64,000 nucleotides of DNA, from IMG/VR virus record IMGVR_UViG_3300042731_002679, positions 1 through 64,000 of that record; one strand, 5' to 3'. This document shows positions 48,675 through 57,255 of this stretch, piece by piece. A program made the position numbers and the translations under genes. The notes beneath the pieces were generated by a model. The model ran no database searches, had not been told where the DNA came from, and saw only the letters and a program-made list of their open reading frames with translations. The DNA is from a virus. Position 1 is the first letter of the stretch. Each line of letters begins with the position of its first letter.

Positions 48675-49037
48675 CTACCGCGTCGGCGGTTCCTTTTCCT
48701 CGCACCCCTCGTTGTGACCGATCAGCCGAAGCAGCGCCAGCTTAGCCTCAGACGCCGCCAGGGACGCCGTGTCACGCACCCAGGCGTCCAGGCGGTTCAG
48801 CTTCTTCCGCCGCTTGCCGCAGCCACACGGGCGCCCTAGCCACGCTGAGACCCGTTCTTCGGTGATGCCGATTGCCGACAGGGCAGCGTGGATGTGGTCG
48901 CCGAGTAGCTTGCGGGTTTCCTTGGGTCGGTTGGGGCACCGCTTGCGGGGGGGCTTTGGTCGCTTCTTCGGGTAGACGTATCCGCACGTCGGGCACTCCC
49001 ACAGTTCGTCGTCGTTCAGGTTGAATGGGCAGTCCAT
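48675..49037 (-). CDS. Small zinc-binding protein
   Basis: 120 aa. CPTCGYVYPKKRP (15-27) is half a zinc ribbon; GDHIHAALSAIGITEERVSAW then RPCGCGKRRKKLNRLD is a short module that occurs in many phages (CGCGxRxxxLN). Single-copy, between virion genes. Function unknown. Confidence 0.6.
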   Translation of the reverse strand: MDCPFNLNDDELWECPTCGYVYPKKRPKPPRKRCPNRPKETRKLLGDHIHAALSAIGITEERVSAWLGRPCGCGKRRKKLNRLDAWVRDTASLAASEAKLALLRLIGHNEGCEEKEPPTR

Positions 49038-49633
49038 TATGGTGTTTCGACAGTCACGGTGAAGTTGTCCATGTCGCAGCAGTACAGGGCAGGCTTGGCA
49101 AAACTCCAGGGAACATTCTGGGCACCGCTGAAGTTACACGGTATGTCTTCCGTAAGGGCAGAGACACCTGTGTCGTACCAGCCTTCAAATAATTGCGACT
49201 CAGCATCACCTGGCCCCGCAGCCGGCCTACAACCAGAAGCTCCAACACACTGCTGAGAGGTGATGTTTACCCGCACCTGCCATGTGCCTCCTTTTGCTTC
49301 CCATACCACCCAAATTGTAAACGTCCGCGCTACCGTGTAGCCGGTCGGACAGCACGCGGTCATTGAACCCTTGTATTCCCAGCGACACGTCCCCTGAGCA
49401 TCGTAAAGGTCTTCGTCAAATTCGCAGACGAACGAATCGTTCAGTGTGTCACAGTCGGTGCAGTAGTCATTGTCGTGGGTATCGGCCCCGCTGCAAGTGA
49501 CCGTGTACGTGCTAGGCGTAGCGCCCCCCGAATCACAGCCGCAGTCCGCTGTTTCGCAGCAGCAGTCCGAGTGAACCGCAACATCACCGCCCGGCGTAAT
49601 CAGTGGGACACCGCCCCAAAGCTGCACCGTCAT
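49037..49633 (-). CDS. Cys-rich virion protein
   Basis: 198 aa from the ATG at 49633. Very rich in Cys (for example SDCCCETADCGCDSGG), with a beta-rich body (YTVARTFTIWVVWEAKGG). It lies 2 nt after the stop of the preceding virion gene. Cysteine pairs may form disulfides in an exposed tail or fibre part. Not recognised. Confidence 0.5.
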   Translation of the reverse strand: MTVQLWGGVPLITPGGDVAVHSDCCCETADCGCDSGGATPSTYTVTCSGADTHDNDYCTDCDTLNDSFVCEFDEDLYDAQGTCRWEYKGSMTACCPTGYTVARTFTIWVVWEAKGGTWQVRVNITSQQCVGASGCRPAAGPGDAESQLFEGWYDTGVSALTEDIPCNFSGAQNVPWSFAKPALYCCDMDNFTVTVETP

Positions 49634-49635
49634 GG

Positions 49636-51228
49636 TCAGCACTCCGTACCCGTGAACACCGTGGAGTCGGAGCCAGAGCCAGCGCAAAGGATCGTCAGCG
49701 TCTTCTTCGTCTGCGTTAGGACGCCAGCGCTGTAGCTCACGTCGGTCACAACGGATTGCGTGACGGTTGGCAGGGCTATCGTCACGACCTTGCCGGCCAC
49801 CGTGACGGTGAGCCAAGTGCTATCGAAGATGATGTCGGTAACGTCCGTGGTCTCCACGTCCGAAGCCGAGCCGCTGCACCCGCTGCGGGTCGCACTGCCG
49901 GTCACGTCAAGGTCGCCAACGCCCGAACTCTCGTAGGGTCCGATCAGCACGTAGCCACCGCTGTCGCTATCGTATGTTGCCGGGCACTCGCCGCTGCTGT
50001 CCTTCGAGCATCCGAACGGGTTGCCAACCGAAGTAACGGCACCGGGGGACAAGTCGCCCGCCCGGTTCATCTTCGTCGGCCCGCTGCACCCCACCGGGTC
50101 GTCGTTGTACTCGAATGGCCCGGCCGTGACATAGATTAACTGCGGGTACTGCTGACACGTCACGACGACGTACTTCTGGTCGTCGTCGTTCCAGCACGCC
50201 AATCCCTTGCCGCCCTGCTTGCCGCGCGGCCACAGGCCAACCGTGTCGTGGACTTTGAAGCCACCTTCTCCCCAGTCGATGTCGTCGGGGTCGTGCCCGT
50301 CCCAGAAGTCCTGGACCGTCGCCGTGGCCTCGTTGGGGTTCGTGTTCCCCATGTCTTCGTCAAGGTAGAACAGCACCCAGCGGGCTAGGTTCTCCATCAC
50401 CAGGATTTCCCAGTGCTCGCTGTCGGGCCACTTGCGGGCCACCCCGAAGAACGGCGTCGATTCCGCCTCGCTTGTCGGCTTCGAGTAGATGTTCAGCGTC
50501 TCGTAGATGCTGAACGTCGTTGAGCCACATTCCCATTGGCCGTAACCGTCGCAAGCCTCGTCGTTCCACTCTTTCAGGTAGGCCGTGGCCGGGTCGTCGC
50601 AGTTCAGCTTCGTCACTTCGTCGTAGACGCAGAAGTAACGATAGTCCGGGTCGGTCGTCTCGCTGGCCGGCGGCGGCGGGTTGCTCAACCGCAGCCGAGC
50701 CCACACGTAGCCGGTCCCTGACTCTTTCCAGAGAATGTGGGCGTTGCCCCGCTCCGCAGAAACAAGGTGCTGCGTGTCCGTGTCAGCGTCCACGTCGCAG
50801 TAGTCGTGGTTCTCATCTTGGACGTAGATGTATGCCGAGCACTCCCCCGAGACCACCACGCGGCCGTCACAGCCCTGCCCAATCCCCTCGTCGATGATGA
50901 CCCCGTACTTGGAGACCAGATCAGAACTTCCCTCAGACCCGCTGTAGGCGGCTTCGGCTTGGAACCGCTTCAAGCCCTGGGTCGGAGTGTACCCGTCACT
51001 CAGATTGTCCAAGCAAAGGTATTGGCCGTGCGTAAGGTTGGCACTGCTGTTGTTGCGGACCCACACAATGCGATGGTCGATAGGCTGAGGAGCGCTGGCG
51101 TCCGTGGCAGAATCCAACGAGTGATTGTGGCCGATGGTCGTGCGCCCCAGGAGTTCGCGCAGAATGTTCTCCTCTTCGGCGCTAATGACATCGCCAGGAG
51201 ACACGCGGCCTAAGTGATCGGGGATCAT
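49636..51228 (-). CDS. Cys-rich virion protein, beta-rich
   Basis: 530 aa. The N-terminal 45 residues (SPGDVISAEEENILRELLGR) are helical and likely anchor it; the rest is beta-rich with scattered cysteines and a C-terminal repeat-like region (VTDVTDIIFDSTWLTVTVAG). Candidate tail fibre or spike, from composition and location. Not recognised. Confidence 0.5.
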   Translation of the reverse strand: MIPDHLGRVSPGDVISAEEENILRELLGRTTIGHNHSLDSATDASAPQPIDHRIVWVRNNSSANLTHGQYLCLDNLSDGYTPTQGLKRFQAEAAYSGSEGSSDLVSKYGVIIDEGIGQGCDGRVVVSGECSAYIYVQDENHDYCDVDADTDTQHLVSAERGNAHILWKESGTGYVWARLRLSNPPPPASETTDPDYRYFCVYDEVTKLNCDDPATAYLKEWNDEACDGYGQWECGSTTFSIYETLNIYSKPTSEAESTPFFGVARKWPDSEHWEILVMENLARWVLFYLDEDMGNTNPNEATATVQDFWDGHDPDDIDWGEGGFKVHDTVGLWPRGKQGGKGLACWNDDDQKYVVVTCQQYPQLIYVTAGPFEYNDDPVGCSGPTKMNRAGDLSPGAVTSVGNPFGCSKDSSGECPATYDSDSGGYVLIGPYESSGVGDLDVTGSATRSGCSGSASDVETTDVTDIIFDSTWLTVTVAGKVVTIALPTVTQSVVTDVSYSAGVLTQTKKTLTILCAGSGSDSTVFTGTEC

Positions 51229-51231
51229 CGA

Positions 51232-52011
51232 CTAGAACACCGTCTTGGGGAACATGAGCAGTTGCCGGCCGCCAGGGTCCTTGATAAAGCAGTCGTCGTA
51301 GCCGCCGAACACGCCCTTATCGAGCCGCCACACCTTGTTCCAGCCGTCGTACTTGTAAAGGAACCGGCGGCTGATTGACCACTTCTGCGAACCACCGGCA
51401 GATACGCGACGGCGAAGCGTGCAACCGCCGTAAAGCAGCGTCTCGGCACCAAAGATGCGATTGAAGGTGTAGCACGCCACTGCATTGGCGTTGATGTATC
51501 CAACAAAACTCAGCGTGTCGGCCGGGGGCGTGGTCAACTGGGTGAACTTCTGGACGTAGACGATTCCGTAGTAGGTGCCCGTGGGGGCCTCGTTGGGACG
51601 AAGCCCCTGACCATTCACGCCATCCCATGCCAGCTTCGTCCAGTCGGCCTGGTGCCGTTCCTGCCAGGGCTCGAACCACTCTTCGACGTAGTTGCCGTTT
51701 ACATAGGTCGGTCCCTTCGTCGTATACCGTACCGTCAGCAAGGCGTGCTGGTAACTGGCGCGCGGGTCAAGAGTCGTCCCCGCCTGGGTGATCCGGGCAG
51801 GGAACGGGCGGCTCTCGATGTCGAAGGCCAAAGCATCCGAACTGCCACCAGGGTACGGCCACACGTTGTTCGGATACGTGTCGAGTTCCTGGGCAAGCGT
51901 GGCCTGATCGTCCCAGGCGCAGAGCAGCTTCCGTTCGCCGTAGAACTCGCCCTGGCGCCAGCGCCAACGAGGCCAACCGTGCCATTCGGAATGTTCGATC
52001 GTGAACGCCAT
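51232..52011 (-). CDS. Virion protein, unknown
   Basis: 259 aa, mostly beta, Trp/Tyr-rich (EHSEWHGWPRWRWRQGEF, RRFLYKYDGWNKVWR). Lies between two other virion genes with short spacing. Not recognised. Confidence 0.5.
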   Translation of the reverse strand: MAFTIEHSEWHGWPRWRWRQGEFYGERKLLCAWDDQATLAQELDTYPNNVWPYPGGSSDALAFDIESRPFPARITQAGTTLDPRASYQHALLTVRYTTKGPTYVNGNYVEEWFEPWQERHQADWTKLAWDGVNGQGLRPNEAPTGTYYGIVYVQKFTQLTTPPADTLSFVGYINANAVACYTFNRIFGAETLLYGGCTLRRRVSAGGSQKWSISRRFLYKYDGWNKVWRLDKGVFGGYDDCFIKDPGGRQLLMFPKTVF

Positions 52012-52026
52012 GCTTCCCTCGCTCGG

Positions 52027-52518
52027 CTATGGGCCGTAAGTTCCGGCCTGCTGTTCATCAAGCTTGTCGCTGATCTCTTGCAAGAGGTCGCGAATCTCGG
52101 TGACGATCCCCACAAGTTGCGAGGCTCCGTCACCGCCGAGATCGCCGCCGGGAGTGGAGGGGGGTTCGGGCGCTTGCGGAACGACCTGGATGCCAGTGTC
52201 CGCGAAGGTGTTGAAGAGAGGGTCTTGCGGGCTGGCGGCCTGTGGAGGAGGACCGGGGATGCGCTGGTACTGCGGACCCGGCTGCGGTGGAGGTTGGGAA
52301 GGCTCAGGTGGAGGGGCCTCCATGCCCGGCTCCACCAGATCGTCTGCGGTCAGGTCGGTATCTGCCGGCGTGGGCAGTTTGAACGGGCTGTCCGGGTGCA
52401 TCCCGATGCCCTGGGGAATCTCCGGCGGGATCGGACCTTCGACCTCGGCCGGCTCGGGGGCTTCCACCTTGTCGGCGTAGTCCCGCGGAATCGCGTTTTC
52501 TGGGCGTTGTTCGTCCAT
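52027..52518 (-). CDS. Pro-rich virion-associated protein
   Basis: 163 aa. Pro/Glu-rich disordered body (APPPEPSQPPPQPGPQYQR) and a short C-terminal coiled coil (LVGIVTEIRDLLQEISDKLD). Perhaps a linker or assembly factor between tail parts. Not recognised. Confidence 0.45.
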   Translation of the reverse strand: MDEQRPENAIPRDYADKVEAPEPAEVEGPIPPEIPQGIGMHPDSPFKLPTPADTDLTADDLVEPGMEAPPPEPSQPPPQPGPQYQRIPGPPPQAASPQDPLFNTFADTGIQVVPQAPEPPSTPGGDLGGDGASQLVGIVTEIRDLLQEISDKLDEQQAGTYGP

Positions 52519-52521
52519 TGC

Positions 52522-53343
52522 TTAGGTCCCCGATCCGCCCCACCACTGCTCGCCATCGGGGGCGGTGATGAAGCCTACGTTGCCGTCGCTGTCCACTTGG
52601 GTCCACCGACCGGCGATCGACACGGCGTTGCCGACCGCATGGCCCTGCTGGTTCCCGCCGGGAACGATTGTCGGAGGCGACTTCTCGATGAAGCCGTACT
52701 CGATGCTGAAATACTTCGTCTTGTCCCGCCGGGTGTAGAACGCCAGCTTCTTGTACTCGCCACGTCTGGGGTACTCTGCCGGATCGGCGAAGTAGGCGTC
52801 GAAGCTGAACTGCACCCGGCTGTTGCCCCTGGCTCGCGCCGTGAACCCTTGCGTGTCCGTGTCGTTGTACGCTGCGTTGAGGTCCAGCAGCAGCAGGCGG
52901 TAGTTGCGAACCGAGTAGTCCACCCCGTCGATGCTGATGCCGATGGCCCGCGCAGCAACCGGCGAAGGAGTCCCGCTGTCCGTGACCGAGGTGGTCCCCA
53001 CCGTCAACTCCCCGTTGCCCGAGAAGTAGTAGAAGTGGTACAGCAGGTTGGCGTCTTCCACGTCGGCGCGGATGTCCACCGCATCGACGATCGCCGGCCC
53101 CGACAGCGACTTGCCGCTGCGAGTCGCCCCCGTGAACGTGAAGGTCTCGCCCGGCAGCTTCACCGGCTCCGCACCGTAGGCGCGTGCCCGAACGTGCCAG
53201 TCGTAGTTCCCGCCGTCGACGAACTCCCCGCCGTCGCCCGAAGAACAGAACCCCGAAGCGGCCACCTGTTCGTCGGGGATGGAAAAGTAGTCGATGCAGG
53301 AAATGCCGTCAATTGCGGCTTGGCGTCCAGTTTCAAACCCCAT
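52522..53343 (-). CDS. Virion protein, possibly tail tube-like
   Basis: 273 aa, beta-rich with no catalytic motif (GETFTFTGATRSGKSLSG, VDYSVRNYRLLLLDLNAAY). Its place directly after the putative completion and connector genes is where a major tail protein would be expected. The call is from position and composition only. Confidence 0.45.
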   Translation of the reverse strand: MGFETGRQAAIDGISCIDYFSIPDEQVAASGFCSSGDGGEFVDGGNYDWHVRARAYGAEPVKLPGETFTFTGATRSGKSLSGPAIVDAVDIRADVEDANLLYHFYYFSGNGELTVGTTSVTDSGTPSPVAARAIGISIDGVDYSVRNYRLLLLDLNAAYNDTDTQGFTARARGNSRVQFSFDAYFADPAEYPRRGEYKKLAFYTRRDKTKYFSIEYGFIEKSPPTIVPGGNQQGHAVGNAVSIAGRWTQVDSDGNVGFITAPDGEQWWGGSGT

Positions 53344-53344
53344 C

Positions 53345-53857
53345 TTATGTGCCTCCTTCGGCGGCGTAGATCATGTCGTTGATGAGCCACTGGCAGAGGG
53401 CTTCACCCCTCCAAACCGTAGCCCACGACTTCAAGCCGCGTGTCTGGTCGTTGCTCAGTGTCGTGTCGGAGGGGATGCACCGCACGTCCTTGACCATGTC
53501 GGGCTCGTTGAAGAAAGCCAGGTCGGTCAGGTAGTCGGCCCAGTTTTCCAGTGCGCACTGGACGTACCAGGACACGTCGGCCATTTCGTCTTCCTGCTGG
53601 TCGGCGGTTGCCACCTGGATGGCAATCTGAAACCAGGCCCGCGTGTGCGAACTGTCGTCGGCGACGTGGTTGCGGATTCCGGTAAACACAACTCTCGTGG
53701 AGGGGAAGTTGGAGTCCATGCCCCCGAACAGTTCGGGCTGGTCGATCCCGCTGTACTCCTTGATGCGGTTGCCTTCTTTCACGGCAGCCGCAAACGAGGG
53801 ATGCCCTTCCAGGCACGCCCACAGAGCGTCATGCACCAATCGTTGCGGTGTGGTCAT
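53345..53857 (-). CDS. Putative tail terminator/completion protein
   Basis: 170 aa between the connector-like gene and the putative tail protein. The pattern (helical start QRLVHDALWACLEGHPSF, a beta core STRVVFTGIRNHVADDSSH, AWFQIAIQVAT, then WYVQCALENWADYLTD) fits small tail-terminator or completion proteins. Weak. Confidence 0.4.
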   Translation of the reverse strand: MTTPQRLVHDALWACLEGHPSFAAAVKEGNRIKEYSGIDQPELFGGMDSNFPSTRVVFTGIRNHVADDSSHTRAWFQIAIQVATADQQEDEMADVSWYVQCALENWADYLTDLAFFNEPDMVKDVRCIPSDTTLSNDQTRGLKSWATVWRGEALCQWLINDMIYAAEGGT

Positions 53858-54240
53858 TACAGGATCGCGTTGAGCTTGATCGAACCGTCTTGAATCCTAC
53901 GGAGGGTCTCGTAACAGCGCTGCCTCCGGGCCGAGTAGATGTGGCCATGCTCGGGGCCGACCGCCTTGGGGCCGGTCGCCTCGAACAGCCACACCGACAC
54001 GAGTTCCGCACACAGCCACTTGATCGAGGTCGGCGTATCGCCATCCGGGTCTTGGAGGGGAATGAAGTACGCGGACGCGCCCCTGGCGTAGTTGTCGATC
54101 TCCTCGGTGGCCCACTCGATGCCCCGATTCACCTGGGTCGTCACGTCGGCCGCCAAGCCGGTCTTGTTGAGGTCGGCGTACTGGGCGACGTTGTTTACGC
54201 CCGTCACCGCTTCCACGTCTGCTTGTTCGCAATAGCTCAT
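53857..54240 (-). CDS. Head-tail connector-like protein
   Basis: 127 aa. MSYCEQADVEAVTGV, then NRGIEWATEEIDNYARG and IKWLCAELVSVWLFEAT match the small helical connector (DUF1320/gp6-like) proteins that bind the portal ring. It overlaps its neighbour by 1 nt. Confidence 0.6.
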   Translation of the reverse strand: MSYCEQADVEAVTGVNNVAQYADLNKTGLAADVTTQVNRGIEWATEEIDNYARGASAYFIPLQDPDGDTPTSIKWLCAELVSVWLFEATGPKAVGPEHGHIYSARRQRCYETLRRIQDGSIKLNAIL

Positions 54241-54243
54241 GGC

Positions 54244-55446
54244 TTACTCCACGACGTAACGGTCGGCGAGCCGGGTAGGCGTCCTGCTTCGCCGGCCCAT
54301 GATTCGGTCAGGTTGTTCCACCGCATCGTCGCCCTTGGCCTTGTTGATCGCCACCATGTAGGCCCGCTCGTGTTCGCGAACCGTTTTCAGCCCCCGCGCC
54401 CGGGCCAAGTGCAGTTCCGCGCACCTCCGCAGGGCGTTCCAGGCACAGCGGCCGACACTCAGGGGATCAGAGATTCGGTAGCCCACGTCAGTCGCCGTCG
54501 TGCCGGAGACCGCCAGGGTGAGGGTGGTCGCGTCCGTGACACTGGAGATCAGCCGTTCTTCGGCGAACAGGTTGTCCGTCATGCCGGCCACACCATCGGG
54601 AGGCGCCGAGGTCGACGACACGCGGAGGATCGAACCCGCCATTGCCGAAGTGAACGCCGTGTCGGTGCCCGTGACTGTCGTGCCAGAGACGCTGATCGTT
54701 CCGGCCCGGTGGGCTGAACCGACCCCGGTGATCGCCACGTCACGGGGACGCTTGCTGTAGGGGAGGTCGATCCGGGTCGCCGAGGTCAGCGCCGGGTAAA
54801 CGTAGAGCGCATGACCGCCGTTCGGGTTCAAGCCGATGCACCAGTAGCGGAAGTCGCCGGTCGTCTGGTCCGATTGATGGATGTACGGAAACTGCGAGAA
54901 CGGAAGATGTCGCCCCAGCCGGCTCAGGTCTTCGGCTGTTGGGTCCTTGGTGTCCATGAAATCCTGCGGCAGGGCGTACCAGTGCTTGAACAGCTTGTAC
55001 GACTCGGCGGTCAGGTCGGTCTCCGGGTTGCGGTTGGTTCGCAGCCGCACCGTGGTCGACGACAGCCTCGCCTCGATTTCGCAGATCACGTCGTCAACGT
55101 AGATCGCCCCGCCCTGGCCATCGGCCCAACTGGGGAAGGTGGCATCGGTAAGCGTGGCGACCCGGGTGGAACTGTTGTACGACAGCGTCCCATCCGTCTG
55201 CGTGGCGTACCCGTAGATACGTTCGACACCGCGGAGAAACGACCAGTCGTGGGCCTGAATGACTTCCTCGTATGCCGAGACCACCGCACCGCGGATCACG
55301 GCGGTTGGTGCCCCAACATTGGAGCCCTGCGAAAAGTTGAACAGGTGCTCGTAGAGGTCAGAGTACGTCAGCCACGGGGCTGCGGAGGTGCTGTCTGCCA
55401 GTGGGGAGGATACAGCGGACCCTTCGTTGATGATTGTTTCGCCCAT
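54244..55446 (-). CDS. Neck or tail-accessory protein
   Basis: 400 aa. The N-terminal half has LTYSDLYEHLFNFSQG, EVIQAHDWSFLRGVERI, and the segment around residues 160-220 (KHWYALPQDFMDTKDPT) resembles phage neck or tail-accessory proteins; a beta domain follows (AGTISVSGTTVTGTDTAF), and the end is helical. It lies next to the connector gene. Function by position. Confidence 0.5.
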   Translation of the reverse strand: MGETIINEGSAVSSPLADSTSAAPWLTYSDLYEHLFNFSQGSNVGAPTAVIRGAVVSAYEEVIQAHDWSFLRGVERIYGYATQTDGTLSYNSSTRVATLTDATFPSWADGQGGAIYVDDVICEIEARLSSTTVRLRTNRNPETDLTAESYKLFKHWYALPQDFMDTKDPTAEDLSRLGRHLPFSQFPYIHQSDQTTGDFRYWCIGLNPNGGHALYVYPALTSATRIDLPYSKRPRDVAITGVGSAHRAGTISVSGTTVTGTDTAFTSAMAGSILRVSSTSAPPDGVAGMTDNLFAEERLISSVTDATTLTLAVSGTTATDVGYRISDPLSVGRCAWNALRRCAELHLARARGLKTVREHERAYMVAINKAKGDDAVEQPDRIMGRRSRTPTRLADRYVVE

Positions 55447-55452
55447 CGGTGA

Positions 55453-57252
55453 CTACTCCGTAACCGTGAAGGACTGCGGGTTGGTGAAGTTGTAGCCGCC
55501 AAGTTGGCGCCAGGCGTAGTACGTTCCCGCATCGAGCATGAAGTCCACCTCGCCGGCACTGTCGGTAATCAGGGTTCCGGCAATGACGTTGGCGCCATCT
55601 TCGTCCGTCGTGACCCAAACTTCCACGCCCTCAATCGGCGTGCCCGCCACCTGGCACTCGATCGTCCAGGCAATTGCCCCCGACCCAGCCTCGCCCCCGA
55701 CCAGGGCCAGCACTTCGCTGATCGCCTCGGTCGAGTCGGCCGCCGGGCTGAACGTACCGCCCACGTCGCTGGGGGTGTCGGCAGTCTTCGACAGCAGGGC
55801 TTTGAAGAAGCCAAGCACCGTGTTGACGCCGGAGCCAGTAAAGGCGCCGAGGCGGGAGAGAATGGTCGTCTGGTTGGCTGCCGTAGCCAACCCGCTCACG
55901 TCAGCCTTGTAGGTCGCTGCTGCGTCCGAGTGCGCCAGTGTCCCCGACACGTTCAGCTTGTCGAGGTAAGCAGCACGCACCGCCGATAGTCTGGTTTCCA
56001 ACTCGTCGACATAGGCGAGGATCGTCACCTGATTGGCGGCTGTGGCGTCCCCGCCACCGCCACCAGGGGCAGCCGCCAGGGCTTCCGCCGTGAAGTCGTA
56101 GACCGCACCGTCCTGAACCAGGGCCGTGTCGAGCTTATCCGTGACCTCCTTGATCGCGTCAATGAGAGCATCAACAGCAGCCAGCGCGGCGGTGGTCGCC
56201 AGGGCCGACACATCTGCCTTGCTGGCCGTGCGGCTGGCGGCATCGGTCGTGACTTCCGGCAGGCTGGTGAACGTCGAGCCGTCCAGGGTTGCGGGCAGGC
56301 AGTCGACGTAGCCGTTGATCGTTGACAGCGTGGCGGGCAGCGTGGTCCCGGTGTCTTCAACAATCGCTGCTAACTGAGTCGAATTGGAATCCATTTCCGT
56401 GCGGATTTGTTCGACGGTAGGAGGCGTGGTGGTATTCCAGTCCCCCTTGCCGTTCAGCGACGATGCCGCAAACGTAGCCGCAACCAAAGCCCCGGCCGCA
56501 AACGCATCGGCCGTGAATGCCCCGGTGTTGATGCTGGCCGCGGTGATGATGTCCGCCGGCAGCGTCACGCCATCCAGTCCGTCCGCTGCGAGTGAGTAGC
56601 CGGTTTTGGCCGTTACGCTGGCCGCCACCACCTGCCCGCTAAACGGGTCGGCGGCCGTTGTGCCGACGAAATCCTGGGCGTTCGTGACCCAGGCGTTGCG
56701 GTCGGTGTTGTAGTTGGTGGCGAAGTCGGTAGAAAAGACGATCTCGGCATTATCGGCGGAAGTTACGCTGTTGCTGATCGAATAAATATCAACCTGGGGA
56801 TAACCATTGCCGCTAGTGCTGGCGGGCGCACCGTCCCACGCTTTCACGTCGGCGTACCAGCGGTCATTCGTGGCATCGTAGTTGCTCGCAAAGTCCGTAT
56901 GGAACACCACCTCGACGTTGTCGGCCGCCGTGGTCGAGCCGCTGATAGCTCCTACGTCCACCGTTCCGGCCACTGCCGTTGCCGTCGTGACCACCGTAAT
57001 CGAAGCCGACGTGCAGGACGCCTTGTAGACCAGCACCATGAACGACGTGTAGTTCGTCTCCGCTTGGGTAGGAGTGTAGTGCCAGATGCCACTCGTGGAG
57101 TCGCAGGCCAGCGTACCGCCACCGGCCCCGGCGGCCCCGCCCTGCGGCATCACCCGCACACTCGCACCGGCCGTCTGGATCGCTCCATCGCTGATCTGGT
57201 AAATCGCACCGACTGCGATGCGTTCGGGGGATGCAGCGTTCTTGGGGTACAT
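55453..57252 (-). CDS. Fibre-like protein with C-terminal beta-sandwich
   Basis: 599 aa, Ala/Thr/Val-rich. A repetitive middle has heptad-type segments (DVSALATTAALAAVDALIDA, ADVSGLATAANQTTILSRLG) as in fibre shafts. The last ~90 residues (SGAIAWTIECQVAGTPIEGV, then EVDFMLDAGTYYAWRQLGG) form a carboxypeptidase-regulatory-like (prealbumin-type) sandwich, a domain common on surface proteins. Likely a tail fibre. Confidence 0.6.
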   Translation of the reverse strand: MYPKNAASPERIAVGAIYQISDGAIQTAGASVRVMPQGGAAGAGGGTLACDSTSGIWHYTPTQAETNYTSFMVLVYKASCTSASITVVTTATAVAGTVDVGAISGSTTAADNVEVVFHTDFASNYDATNDRWYADVKAWDGAPASTSGNGYPQVDIYSISNSVTSADNAEIVFSTDFATNYNTDRNAWVTNAQDFVGTTAADPFSGQVVAASVTAKTGYSLAADGLDGVTLPADIITAASINTGAFTADAFAAGALVAATFAASSLNGKGDWNTTTPPTVEQIRTEMDSNSTQLAAIVEDTGTTLPATLSTINGYVDCLPATLDGSTFTSLPEVTTDAASRTASKADVSALATTAALAAVDALIDAIKEVTDKLDTALVQDGAVYDFTAEALAAAPGGGGGDATAANQVTILAYVDELETRLSAVRAAYLDKLNVSGTLAHSDAAATYKADVSGLATAANQTTILSRLGAFTGSGVNTVLGFFKALLSKTADTPSDVGGTFSPAADSTEAISEVLALVGGEAGSGAIAWTIECQVAGTPIEGVEVWVTTDEDGANVIAGTLITDSAGEVDFMLDAGTYYAWRQLGGYNFTNPQSFTVTE

Positions 57253-57255
57253 CGT